The notes under the pieces: generated by a model | What the model was told of the DNA's origin: nothing | Seen by the model: only the letters and a program-made list of their open reading frames with translations | Database searches by the model: none | Made by a program: the position numbers and the translations under genes | Part shown: in pieces, positions 26,448 through 34,542 of the stretch | Layout: every line of letters starts with the position of its first letter | Position numbering within the stretch: position 1 is the first letter of the stretch | From: JAPLDA01 sp043787975 | Lineage (GTDB): Bacteria > Bacteroidota > Bacteroidia > AKYH767-A > 2013-40CM-41-45 | NCBI GenBank assembly: GCA_043787975.1 | Contig: JAYVUK010000062.1 | Span: 1 to 64,000, forward strand | Direction: 5' to 3' | Length of the DNA: 64,000 nt

Positions 26448-26945
26448 ATGAAAACACTCTACCTGCTTCGTCATGCAAAATCGAGTTGGGAACAGCCCTT
26501 GATTACTGATTTTGACAGGCCGTTAACCGACCGTGGATATGCAGACGCTCATCTGTTGGGCAATTCTATGCATGGAAAAAAAATACAGATCAATGTGATT
26601 CTTTCGAGCCCTGCAATTAGGGCAATGACTACAGCCATTATAGTTTCGCAACACATTAACTATTCACCCGATAAAATTTTAATCAGGGAGAAATTGTATG
26701 ATTCAAAAGTAGAAGATTACCTGGATTGCATAGCAGCTGTTGACGGTGGAGATTCAGTTCTTTTGACAGGCCATAATAACACCATTTCTGAAGTTGCACA
26801 AAAGCTTTCGATTAATACTATTAATGATTTGAAAACATGTACTTTAATAGCTATTAAATTAAAGATTAAATTGTGGAAAGATATTTTTGATTCGAAAGGC
26901 GACTTGCTTTTTGAATGGCATCCTGGATTACTTAAAAATTTGTAA
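26448..26945 (+). CDS. SixA-like histidine phosphatase
   Basis: The 165-aa protein belongs to the histidine (phosphoglycerate mutase) phosphatase superfamily. The catalytic R8-H9-A-K-S-S-W motif opens the protein and a second conserved His lies in L-L-T-G-H-N-N. The short length and the RHAK(S) signature place it with SixA, which removes phosphate from phosphohistidine in phosphotransfer proteins. It precedes the Lys-rich protein, ppk1 and ppx on the same strand, with a 162-nt gap, which suggests but does not prove a link to phosphate or polyphosphate control. Confidence 0.85.
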   Translation: MKTLYLLRHAKSSWEQPLITDFDRPLTDRGYADAHLLGNSMHGKKIQINVILSSPAIRAMTTAIIVSQHINYSPDKILIREKLYDSKVEDYLDCIAAVDGGDSVLLTGHNNTISEVAQKLSINTINDLKTCTLIAIKLKIKLWKDIFDSKGDLLFEWHPGLLKNL

Positions 26946-27107
26946 GGTCAATGTTAATTCTGTATTAAACTTATCAAATTTCTTTTGTGTTTCCATTATT
27001 TTCTAAAGATTTACCGCATTATAACTCATTGCCTTATCAGTTTATTAAGGATAGATATTCGATTATGAGGAAAAATTGACTAACTTCATCATTCATAAAA
27101 TAAAATC

Positions 27108-27377
27108 ATGGACAAAAAACTAAGGAAAAAAGTTGAAACGCAGCTTGCATCGGCAATGGAAGGAATTCTTTCCCGCATCAACGTAACCGCTTCCGGAAAT
27201 TCAAAAAAGAAGATCAAGGAAGCCGGTAAAGCAGTTGCAAAAAAGTTTGTAAAGGCAGTTGAAGCAACTAAAAAATCAACCACGACAAAAAGGGACAAAT
27301 CTCCAACGAAAAAACCTTTCAGGAAACCTGTCATGCCAAAGCGTGATGCCAACGGAAAGTTTACGAAGAAGAAATGA
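27108..27377 (+). CDS. Lys-rich basic protein translationally coupled to ppk1
   Basis: The 89-aa protein is about one third Lys plus Arg. Residues 1-50 could form amphipathic helices (K-K-V-E-T-Q-L-A-S-A-M-E-G-I-L). The tail is a disordered-looking K/T/P-rich stretch (K-K-S-T-T-T-K-R-D-K-S-P-T-K-K-P) ending G-K-F-T-K-K-K, reminiscent of histone H1-like bacterial proteins. Its TGA overlaps the ppk1 ATG by four bases, so the two are made together. Binding to nucleic acid or to polyphosphate, or being polyphosphate-modified on Lys, are the natural hypotheses. I do not recognise a named family. Confidence 0.75.
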   Translation: MDKKLRKKVETQLASAMEGILSRINVTASGNSKKKIKEAGKAVAKKFVKAVEATKKSTTTKRDKSPTKKPFRKPVMPKRDANGKFTKKK

Positions 27378-29527
27378 GTGTTATGCAAAGTAAAATAATG
27401 TCTGATAGGAAAGTCCCCCTGATTAACCGCGATATAAGCTGGCTTTCATTTAATGCAAGAGTGTTGCAGGAAGCCGAAGATTCAACCGTTCCTTTAATTG
27501 AACGCATTCGTTTTCTTGGCATATTTTCTAATAACCGTGATGAATTTTTCAGGGTGCGTGTTGCAACCATCCGAAGGATGACCAAGTTTGGAAAGAAAGC
27601 GAAAAATCTTCTTGGTGCTGATCCTGACGAATTGCTGGAAGAGATTCAGCGAATCGTAATTGCTCAACAGGAAAAATTTGAGCTCGTCTATCAAAATATT
27701 TTAAAGGAGTTTGCCAAGGAAAACATTTTCATCATCAACGAAAAACAATTGAATGATGACGAGGGGAAATTTGTCCGTGATTATTTTCATGACAACGTAT
27801 TTCCTTTTCTCGTCCCCGTGATGATTGATACAGCACCCAAGTTTCCATACCTGAAAGACAAATCAAGTTATCTCGCCATCAAACTTGGAAAAGGAGGGAA
27901 GGACAAGAAATTCAAGTACTCAGTGATTGAATTGCCAACTGATATTGTTTCACGTTTTCTTGTTTTGCCTGCGGATGAAAACAAGAAGAAGATCATTCTC
28001 CTTGATGATGTGATACGCTATTGTCTCAACGATGTGTTTTCGATTTTTGATTATAAGGAGATTGAAGCCTACCAGATTAAAATTACGCGTGATGCTGAAT
28101 TGGATATCGACAGCGATGTTTCAAAAAGCTGGATGGAAAAAATTTCGAGAAGCGTAAAACAACGAAGAAAAGGACAACCTGTTCGTTTTGCCTACGATGA
28201 AAAAATTCCCGCTGACTTGTTGAATTTCATTCTCAAAAAAGTGAAGCTCGATAAAGAAGAATCATTGATTCCCGGGGGGCGTTATCACAACTTCAAAGAT
28301 TTCATCAACTTCCCCAATGTCGGTCGTCCCGGATTGCGTTACCACATTCCACATTCAATCGAACACCCGAGATTTAAAAATCAGGTTAGTCTTTTTAAAG
28401 TAATACGTGAAAAGGATGTGTTGCTTTCGTATCCGTATCAATCGTTTCATCACATCAACGATCTGCTTCGTGAGGCATCCATTGATCCGAAAGTTCAGTC
28501 CATCAAGATCACGTTGTACCGTGCTGCAAAAAATTCAGGAATTGTGAATGCATTGATTAATGCAGTGAAGAATGGAAAACAGGTAACTGCCGTGGTGGAA
28601 CTCCAGGCTCGTTTTGATGAAGAGGCGAATATTTATTTTGCCAATAAGCTGCAGGAAGAAGGTGCAAAAGTAATCTTTGGTGTTCAGGGCCTGAAAGTGC
28701 ATTCCAAGTTATTTGTTATCACGCGGAAAGAAAATGGAAAGTTGGTTTCGTATGCACATGTGGGAACAGGGAATTTCAGTGAACAGACAGCCAAGGTGTA
28801 TTGCGATCATTCGTTGCTTACTGCCGATAGAAGAATCACGGATGAAGTGGTAAAGCTCTTTAACTTCTATCAGGATAATTTCAAAATAGGAACCTTCAAA
28901 CACCTGGTGATTGCGCCATTCAACATGCGCGAAAAGTTCATCAAACTCATCAACAAGGAAATCAACAATGCGAAAGAAGGGAAACCTGCTTACATGATTT
29001 TAAAGATGAACAACCTGGTGGACATCGAAATGATAAAGAAATTATACAAAGCAAGTGAAGCCGGTGTTCAGGTTAAATTGTGTGTGCGTGGAACATGCGC
29101 ACTCGTGCCGGGAATAAAAGGGACAAGTGATAACATCCAAGTGATCAGCATCGTTGATAAATTCCTGGAGCACAGCCGCATTTTTATTTTTGCGAATGGA
29201 GGCGATGAAAAATATTTTATCTCCTCGGGCGATTGGATGTATCGTAACCTCGATCATCGTTCTGAAGTTGCCGCTCCTGTTTTCGATAAAGAAATTCAAC
29301 AACAGTTGAAACAATACCTTACATTTCAATTTGAAGACAACACAAAGGCGAGGCTGATGAATGAAAAACTTGACAACACCCATGTGCAAAGGTCGAATGG
29401 AAAAATGTATCGCGCACAGGATGAAATTTACCGTTGGTTGTTGAATGAAAAAAACGATAAAAAAAACAAGATTGATGTAGTTTCAATCATCTCCGGTGGC
29501 GTGAATCCGAACATCATTTTAAATTGA
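27374..29527 (+). CDS. ppk1: Polyphosphate kinase 1
   Basis: The 717-aa protein matches PPK1 throughout: the N-terminal N-R-D-I-S-W-L-S-F-N-A-R-V-L segment, F-R-V-R-V-A-T, and two phospholipase-D-like catalytic domains. His443 in V-H-S-K-L is the phosphorylated residue equivalent and His628 in L-D-H-R-S-E-V the second conserved His. It reversibly polymerises the gamma phosphate of ATP into polyphosphate. Its ATG overlaps the stop of the upstream Lys-rich gene; in-frame Met residues at 3 and 10 are alternative starts. ppx follows after 83 nt. Confidence 0.96.
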   Translation: MSVMQSKIMSDRKVPLINRDISWLSFNARVLQEAEDSTVPLIERIRFLGIFSNNRDEFFRVRVATIRRMTKFGKKAKNLLGADPDELLEEIQRIVIAQQEKFELVYQNILKEFAKENIFIINEKQLNDDEGKFVRDYFHDNVFPFLVPVMIDTAPKFPYLKDKSSYLAIKLGKGGKDKKFKYSVIELPTDIVSRFLVLPADENKKKIILLDDVIRYCLNDVFSIFDYKEIEAYQIKITRDAELDIDSDVSKSWMEKISRSVKQRRKGQPVRFAYDEKIPADLLNFILKKVKLDKEESLIPGGRYHNFKDFINFPNVGRPGLRYHIPHSIEHPRFKNQVSLFKVIREKDVLLSYPYQSFHHINDLLREASIDPKVQSIKITLYRAAKNSGIVNALINAVKNGKQVTAVVELQARFDEEANIYFANKLQEEGAKVIFGVQGLKVHSKLFVITRKENGKLVSYAHVGTGNFSEQTAKVYCDHSLLTADRRITDEVVKLFNFYQDNFKIGTFKHLVIAPFNMREKFIKLINKEINNAKEGKPAYMILKMNNLVDIEMIKKLYKASEAGVQVKLCVRGTCALVPGIKGTSDNIQVISIVDKFLEHSRIFIFANGGDEKYFISSGDWMYRNLDHRSEVAAPVFDKEIQQQLKQYLTFQFEDNTKARLMNEKLDNTHVQRSNGKMYRAQDEIYRWLLNEKNDKKNKIDVVSIISGGVNPNIILN

Positions 29528-29610
29528 CATTCCGGTATTGATAAGATTTTTTTGTCAGTGTTAATTTCACTTTTCTTTTAACCATTTTTGTTTTACAAAT
29601 AATTCACGTC

Positions 29611-30501
29611 ATGAAGTATGCTGCTATTGACATCGGATCAAATGCTTCCCGCTTGCTGCTTTGTAACGTAGTGGAGGAAAGCGGGGAAACTCATTTTAAG
29701 AAGGCAGAGCTCACTCGTATTCCGCTACGGTTAGGAGAGGATTCTTTTTTACAGGGAAAAATTTCAGAGAAGAAAGCTGTTAAGTTTATTAAAGTGATGA
29801 CGGCTTTTAAACATCTCATCGATGTGTTTGAGCCGGTTGATTTTCGTGCATGTGCAACATCGGCTATGCGTGATGCTTCAAACAGGGAGGATATCATCGA
29901 ACGCGTGAAGAAGGAATGTGGTTTGAAAATTGAAATCATTACAGGCCGTCAGGAAGCTGATCTCATTTATTCCAATCATGTTGAAGAACACCTCGATAAA
30001 AATAAATCGTATCTCTACATTGATGTGGGAGGAGGCAGCACGGAGCTTACACTTTTTTCGGAAGGACGTTGCCTGGTGTCGCAGTCGTTTGACATTGGCA
30101 CCATTCGGTGGATGAATGAACAGGTGCCGAAAGAGAAATGGTGGGAGTTCAAAGATTGGGTGAGGTTAATCACGACCGGTCATCAACCTGTAATTGCCAT
30201 TGGTTCCGGTGGAAACATCAATAAGATTTTTAAATTGTTGAAGCGTAAAGAAGGGCAATCACTGCCATTCGATAAGCTCAAAGAAATTTATTCTGAAATG
30301 AAATTGCACACTGTGGAAGAGCGTATGGAAATCTGGAACCTGAATCCCGATCGTGCCGATGTGATTGTGCCGGCTGCAAAAATATTTTTAAGCATCATGA
30401 AAGCTGCACAGATAGATGAAATTATTGTTCCTCAAATCGGTCTCGCAGATGGTATTGTCCACCAGTTGCATGAAAAGCACAAGAGTCTCCAGAATGCGTA
30501 A
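29611..30501 (+). CDS. ppx: Exopolyphosphatase (Ppx/GppA family)
   Basis: This 296-aa member of the actin-like ATPase superfamily has the phosphate 1 loop A-A-I-D-I-G-S-N-A-S-R at residues 4-14, the phosphate 2 loop Y-I-D-V-G-G-G-S-T-E-L near 136, and a third Gly-rich loop A-I-G-S-G-G-N near 200. It ends without the C-terminal HD domain of long Ppx enzymes, the usual short form in Bacteroidota. It hydrolyses polyphosphate or converts pppGpp to ppGpp. Next to ppk1 it forms a synthesis/degradation pair. Confidence 0.93.
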   Translation: MKYAAIDIGSNASRLLLCNVVEESGETHFKKAELTRIPLRLGEDSFLQGKISEKKAVKFIKVMTAFKHLIDVFEPVDFRACATSAMRDASNREDIIERVKKECGLKIEIITGRQEADLIYSNHVEEHLDKNKSYLYIDVGGGSTELTLFSEGRCLVSQSFDIGTIRWMNEQVPKEKWWEFKDWVRLITTGHQPVIAIGSGGNINKIFKLLKRKEGQSLPFDKLKEIYSEMKLHTVEERMEIWNLNPDRADVIVPAAKIFLSIMKAAQIDEIIVPQIGLADGIVHQLHEKHKSLQNA

Positions 30502-30521
30502 TGAAATTTTAACAGGGAAAA

Positions 30522-30653
30522 TTATTTTGAAGAAGAGCAATTCGGACAATCGCCCGCTTTGTTTTTTTTGAAAAGCAATTTATAAAATCGTACACCAAGA
30601 AAAGCAGCAGCGCAGGCAACGAAGACAAGAACAAGAGCAAATTGAATATTCAT
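30522..30653 (-). CDS. Small Cys-containing membrane protein (FeoB-associated type)
   Basis: A 43-aa frame on the minus strand reads M-N-I-Q-F-A-L-V-L-V at its start, forms one membrane helix (about residues 4-21), then R-F-Y-K-L-L-F-K-K and a C-terminal C-P-N-C motif. This layout matches the FeoB-associated Cys-rich membrane protein family, where a short helix precedes a basic patch and a CxxC or CxxxC cluster. No feoA or feoB lies nearby, so a role in iron uptake is uncertain. It occupies the gap between the convergent ppx frame and the divergent E1 gene. Confidence 0.6.
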   Translation of the reverse strand: MNIQFALVLVFVACAAAFLGVRFYKLLFKKNKAGDCPNCSSSK

Positions 30654-30696
30654 TTCACTTTTAATAAGGACTGTAAAGTTACTAAGCTTTTTTCAA

Positions 30697-30704
30697 TAAT
30701 TTTG
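30697..30704 (+). promoter_or_regulatory. Probable -7 box of the fused E1 gene
   Basis: TAATTTTG fits TAnnTTTG and lies 34 nt before the first ATG. No clear -33 partner. Confidence 0.4.
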
Positions 30705-30738
30705 ACGGCAACTAAAAGCACCGTTATTCAATCCCTTT

Positions 30739-32721
30739 ATGATGCAATTTGATAAGTCCGGTTTCAGTACTGAAACATTAATTGGTATTTATAAGGAGCT
30801 TCTCACGCCTCGTTTGATTGAGGAAAAGATGCTCGTTCTGCTTCGCCAGGGAAAAATTGCAAAATGGTTTTCTGGAATAGGGCAGGAAGCAATTGCTGTG
30901 GGTTGCGGATTGGCGCTTGCCGGGGATGAATACATTCTTCCGATGCATCGTAACCTCGGAGTTTTTACAACCCGTAAAATTCCGATGCACCGTTTGTTCT
31001 CACAGTGGCAAGGTAAACCCGGAGGTTTTACAAAAGGAAGAGATCGCTCGTTTCATTTCGGCACACAGGAATATCACATCATCGGTATGATTTCGCATCT
31101 CGGTCCGCAGTTGGGAGTGGCAGATGGAATTGCACTTGGAAATTTATTGAAGAAGAATAATAAAGTGACAGCGGTGTTTTCCGGTGATGGCGGAACCAGT
31201 GAAGGAGATTTTCACGAAGCGTTGAATGTGGCTGCTGTATGGGATTTGCCGGTCATCTTCATCATCGAAAATAACGGGTACGGTTTATCGACTCCTTCGA
31301 ATGAACAGTTTCGGATGAAACAATTTATTGATAAGGGAATCGGCTACGGGATGGAAGCCGTGCAAGTGGACGGAAATAATATTCTTGAAACCTATTCAAC
31401 AATTAAATCACTGGCTGAATCCATACGAAAAAGGCCGCGACCTATTTTGCTCGAATGTTTAACATTCAGAATGCGAGGTCATGAAGAAGCATCGGGAACA
31501 AAATATGTTCCGCAGGAATTGTTTGATGAATGGGGAAAGAAGGATCCTGTCAATAATTTTGAGAATTATTTACTAAAGAAAAAAATTATTGATGCTGTGT
31601 TCATTGCAACGTTGCGTAAAGAAATAAAGCAGGAGATTGAAAAAAATTTGGAGATCACATTTGCTGAGGAAAATCCGAAGGTGGATACTGCGAATGAATT
31701 AAGTGATATCTACGATTCATCTCCACCCAAAATATATTTACCATCCTCAGAAAAGAAAACGGATAAACGATACCTGGATGCTATTACCGATGGAATGCGG
31801 CAAGCCATGCAACGCCACGATAACCTGGTGATCATGGGTCAGGATATTGCAGAGTATGGTGGCGTGTTTAAAGCGACGCAAGGTTTTGTGGAGGAGTTTG
31901 GAAAGGGTAGAGTACGCAATACGCCGATCTGTGAATCAGCGATTGTAGGTGCGGGATTCGGACTTTCCATCAACGGTATGAAAGCCATTGTTGAAATGCA
32001 GTTTGCTGATTTTGTCACGTGCGGTTTCAACCAGGTCATAAACAATCTTGCAAAGAGTCATTACCGCTGGGGACAACATGCAGATGTAGTGGTACGAATG
32101 CCAACCGGAGCCGGAGTGAATGCAGGACCGTTTCATTCGCAAAGTAACGAAGCATGGTTTGTACACACGCCCGGGTTGAAAGTGGTGTATCCTGCTTTTC
32201 CTTCTGATGCGAAAGGTTTATTGATTGCATCCATCGAAGACCCGAATCCTGTGATGTTCTTTGAACACAAAGCACTTTACCGAAGCATTTCAGAAGAAGT
32301 GTACGATGATTATTACTCCACCGAAATCGGTAAAGCAAGAATGGTAAGAGAAGGAAATGATGTAACCATTATTACGTATGGCTTCGGAGTTCATTGGGCG
32401 ATGGAAACACTGGACAAGAATAAAAATATCAGTGCTGATTTGATTGACTTGAGAACACTTTTACCCTGGGATAAGGAATGTGTGGAAAATTCCGTGAAGA
32501 AAACCGGCAGAGTAATTATTCTTCACGAGGATACTTTGATAGGAGGTGTAGGAGGTGAGATTGCCGCTCACATCAGCGAACATTGTTTTGATTCTCTTGA
32601 TGCGCCTGTTATACGCGTTGCTTCCCTCGATACACCTGTACCGATGAATGTAGAACTTGAGAATAATTTTTTACCAAAAAAGAGATTTGAAAAACAATTG
32701 AAGAATTTGGTTGAGTATTAA
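30739..32721 (+). CDS. Fused alpha/beta E1 of a branched-chain 2-oxoacid dehydrogenase
   Basis: The 660-aa protein joins an E1-alpha half (residues 1 to about 310) to an E1-beta half (about 340-660). The thiamine diphosphate motif G149-D-G-G-T-S-E-G-D-F ending in E-N-N is in the alpha part. The beta part starts R-Y-L-D-A-I-T-D-G-M and includes G-Q-D-I-A-E-Y-G-G-V-F and the C-terminal transketolase-like domain with D-L-R-T-L-L-P-W-D. It decarboxylates branched-chain 2-oxoacids (or a related acyl substrate) and passes the acyl group to an E2 lipoyl protein, which is not encoded here. Two adjacent ATG codons can start it. The fusion is common in Bacteroidota. Confidence 0.92.
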   Translation: MMQFDKSGFSTETLIGIYKELLTPRLIEEKMLVLLRQGKIAKWFSGIGQEAIAVGCGLALAGDEYILPMHRNLGVFTTRKIPMHRLFSQWQGKPGGFTKGRDRSFHFGTQEYHIIGMISHLGPQLGVADGIALGNLLKKNNKVTAVFSGDGGTSEGDFHEALNVAAVWDLPVIFIIENNGYGLSTPSNEQFRMKQFIDKGIGYGMEAVQVDGNNILETYSTIKSLAESIRKRPRPILLECLTFRMRGHEEASGTKYVPQELFDEWGKKDPVNNFENYLLKKKIIDAVFIATLRKEIKQEIEKNLEITFAEENPKVDTANELSDIYDSSPPKIYLPSSEKKTDKRYLDAITDGMRQAMQRHDNLVIMGQDIAEYGGVFKATQGFVEEFGKGRVRNTPICESAIVGAGFGLSINGMKAIVEMQFADFVTCGFNQVINNLAKSHYRWGQHADVVVRMPTGAGVNAGPFHSQSNEAWFVHTPGLKVVYPAFPSDAKGLLIASIEDPNPVMFFEHKALYRSISEEVYDDYYSTEIGKARMVREGNDVTIITYGFGVHWAMETLDKNKNISADLIDLRTLLPWDKECVENSVKKTGRVIILHEDTLIGGVGGEIAAHISEHCFDSLDAPVIRVASLDTPVPMNVELENNFLPKKRFEKQLKNLVEY

Positions 32722-32971
32722 GGCCTACTCAATATAGTACACTCCTAAAGGTGCAATAAACAGAGAGTGCTTTTCAATTTTAAAATGTTGCGACTTATTT
32801 TTTCGATTTCTACCGTTTTCCTTACATCTTCATTAAGTCATTGAAGAAACAGTCATCGGCATTTCATGAGAAATATGGATAGCGATGTGTCCGGAAGTTT
32901 GTTTTTCTTACAAAAGAAATTGGTTGAAAAATATCCACTAACAAATTGTCGGAGATGTGTGTAGAAGAGGA

Positions 32972-33403
32972 ATGCCTTTTTATAACGTTAAAAAATCTTT
33001 CGGTAATTTTTCCGCTGAGAAGTTACTCACTACTTCAAGAAAGGTGATAACTTCTTTGAGGGGAAGTACGGTATTTTCGGATCCGAAACCTTCTATCGAT
33101 AACTTAATTGATCAGGCAGCACTTTTGGAGAAGGCGATTAGTCAGGGGAACAACAGAGGTAACATCACATTGAGTATTGTAAACGGGGAACGTGCGAATA
33201 TGCTTGCGATGCTTTCTGACCTCGCTGATTACGTGAGTATCACAGCCAATGGAAACAAAAAGGACATTCTTTCAGCAGGTTTTGAAACCACGAGGCATCG
33301 TGGCGAAGCCCCGTTACCTGCTCCCATTCAACATCACGAGGAAATTTATGCCCAACAACCTGATTTTTTATTGCTGAACTGGAAACTGAGTATTGGGATT
33401 TGA
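32972..33403 (+). CDS. Hypothetical protein resembling the N-terminal part of a fibronectin-III-linked family
   Basis: The ATG at 32972 is preferred over a GTG five codons earlier because AGAAGAGG lies just upstream; this gives 143 aa. Residues about 15-110 form a helical domain with L-I-D-Q-A-A-L-L-E-K-A-I and A-N-M-L-A-M-L-S-D-L-A-D-Y-V, and then S-A-G-F-E-T. This recalls a Bacteroidota family in which a four-helix N-terminal part is followed by a fibronectin type III domain. Here the frame stops shortly after A-P-L-P-A-P and L-L-L-N-W-K, about where such a domain would begin, so the gene may be truncated. No signal peptide. Function unknown. Confidence 0.55.
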   Translation: MPFYNVKKSFGNFSAEKLLTTSRKVITSLRGSTVFSDPKPSIDNLIDQAALLEKAISQGNNRGNITLSIVNGERANMLAMLSDLADYVSITANGNKKDILSAGFETTRHRGEAPLPAPIQHHEEIYAQQPDFLLLNWKLSIGI

Positions 33404-33475
33404 AGAACAATTGAAAATTGGTTGAGCCTAATCAAAAACCAATCATCGAATTATCGCATTAACCAATCAGCTAAT

Positions 33476-34018
33476 CTATTCCTTGCTTCCTTTATCTCCC
33501 ACAAAATGATCGGTGGAGTATTTAAAGAGAATATTAAATGTTGTGAGAGAACCATAGCAACGTGTAATGTATTGTTGCATGTCAACTTTTTCTTCCTCCG
33601 ATAAATTTTTGTTAGCATTTACTTTTTGTTCAAGCACACGCAACCTATCGCGCAACATCACAATTTTATTAAAGAAGACATCAATCGGGACTTCTTTTGA
33701 TTTCAGAGAGGTGTCGCCGGGTTTCATCAACAAAGAACCGCCTGCCCATTTGGTTCCGATCTCAACGCGTTCCTGCACGTCAGAAAACTTGCGGAGCACA
33801 CCGATCAACAATTGCTCAACATCAGCAAGACTTACTAAATCACTGTCAGGATCCGCTGCATCAATCACTTCAAACTTGTCGTAGTTGCGCGATATCTCAC
33901 GCATTCCATTTTGCATGAACGTGATGAGATAAGTAGCTGGCTTCACCTGTACGATTACACCATCGCCAAATTCAGGATGTTTTATTCTTGATCCGATTCC
34001 AAATACCATGGTATCCAT
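33476..34018 (-). CDS. Conserved Bacteroidota protein with an SH3-like N-terminal domain
   Basis: The 180-aa protein starts M-D-T-M-V-F-G-I-G-S-R-I-K-H-P-E-F-G-D-G (either Met can start it). This G-x-R-V-x-H-x-x-F-G-x-G pattern is seen in small SH3/Tudor-like domains such as those of CarD and the UvrD C-terminus, which bind RNA polymerase or nucleic acid. The rest is helical and charged, with a possible coiled coil at about 118-150 (R-D-R-L-R-V-L-E-Q-K-V). No enzyme motif. It has its own promoter. An RNA polymerase or transcription-coupled role is only a guess from the N-terminal fold. Confidence 0.7.
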   Translation of the reverse strand: MDTMVFGIGSRIKHPEFGDGVIVQVKPATYLITFMQNGMREISRNYDKFEVIDAADPDSDLVSLADVEQLLIGVLRKFSDVQERVEIGTKWAGGSLLMKPGDTSLKSKEVPIDVFFNKIVMLRDRLRVLEQKVNANKNLSEEEKVDMQQYITRCYGSLTTFNILFKYSTDHFVGDKGSKE

Positions 34019-34037
34019 TTAAATTTTCGTTTGTCTG

Positions 34038-34067
34038 CAAAAGTAATGGATACGAATTACGAATCAA
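34038..34067 (-). promoter_or_regulatory. Bacteroidota-type promoter of the SH3-like domain protein
   Basis: Read on the minus strand: TTG at 34067-34065, 19 nt spacing, TACTTTTG at 34045-34038, then 19 nt to the ATG. Full consensus match. Confidence 0.7.
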
Positions 34068-34166
34068 TACGAATTTACGAATGCCGTTTAATTTAGGAGT
34101 AGATTCTCATGGTTCTCATGATTTACACAGATAAAACCTAACCGATCAAAAGCATCATGAGAATCT
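34046..34166. repeat. ACGAAT word repeat and 11-bp inverted repeat
   Basis: 34046-34083 holds four copies of an ACGAAT(T) word. 34101-34111 (AGATTCTCATG) is a perfect reverse complement of 34156-34166. With the orphan hairpin at 34407 this accounts for what can be recognised in the 524-nt gap before mgtE; the rest shows no coding potential I can support. Confidence 0.6.
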
Positions 34167-34406
34167 GCGTTCTAATTTTCTGAATTTAAGAACCGGCCTT
34201 ATTCTGGATTTTCCGCGATCGGCCTAATTATTTACAGTACAATGACAGTTGTTACATTACCATTCCTGATCTTTATATCGTTATTTCAAAAGAGTAGTTA
34301 AGTATGTTAATTCAAAATAAAGATAGTTTTCATGTGAGTCATGTTTGTTGTTTAGCATGATAGTTGCAAGTTAAAAGGGTAGTTTTTGTGTTCATGTTTT
34401 TCGTGT

Positions 34407-34443
34407 AGAGAGCCGCCGGCAGTACCGGCGGTTCTCTTTTTTT
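34407..34443 (+). terminator. Strong intrinsic terminator with no upstream gene
   Basis: A 13-bp stem (AGAGAGCCGCCGG with CCGGCGGTTCTCT, one G-T wobble), a 5-nt loop and eight T follow on the plus strand. The nearest plus-strand gene end is 1 kb upstream with an opposite-strand gene between, so it may end a small non-coding RNA transcribed from about 34250-34400. Confidence 0.75.
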
Positions 34444-34542
34444 ATCCGGTTGAACAATAGTTTTTTATCTTCGCAAACCTTTTTCAGAAGGCAGTCCAAA
34501 ATCATTTTAATCAAAGATTAACACTTCATCCAGCACGGAATC

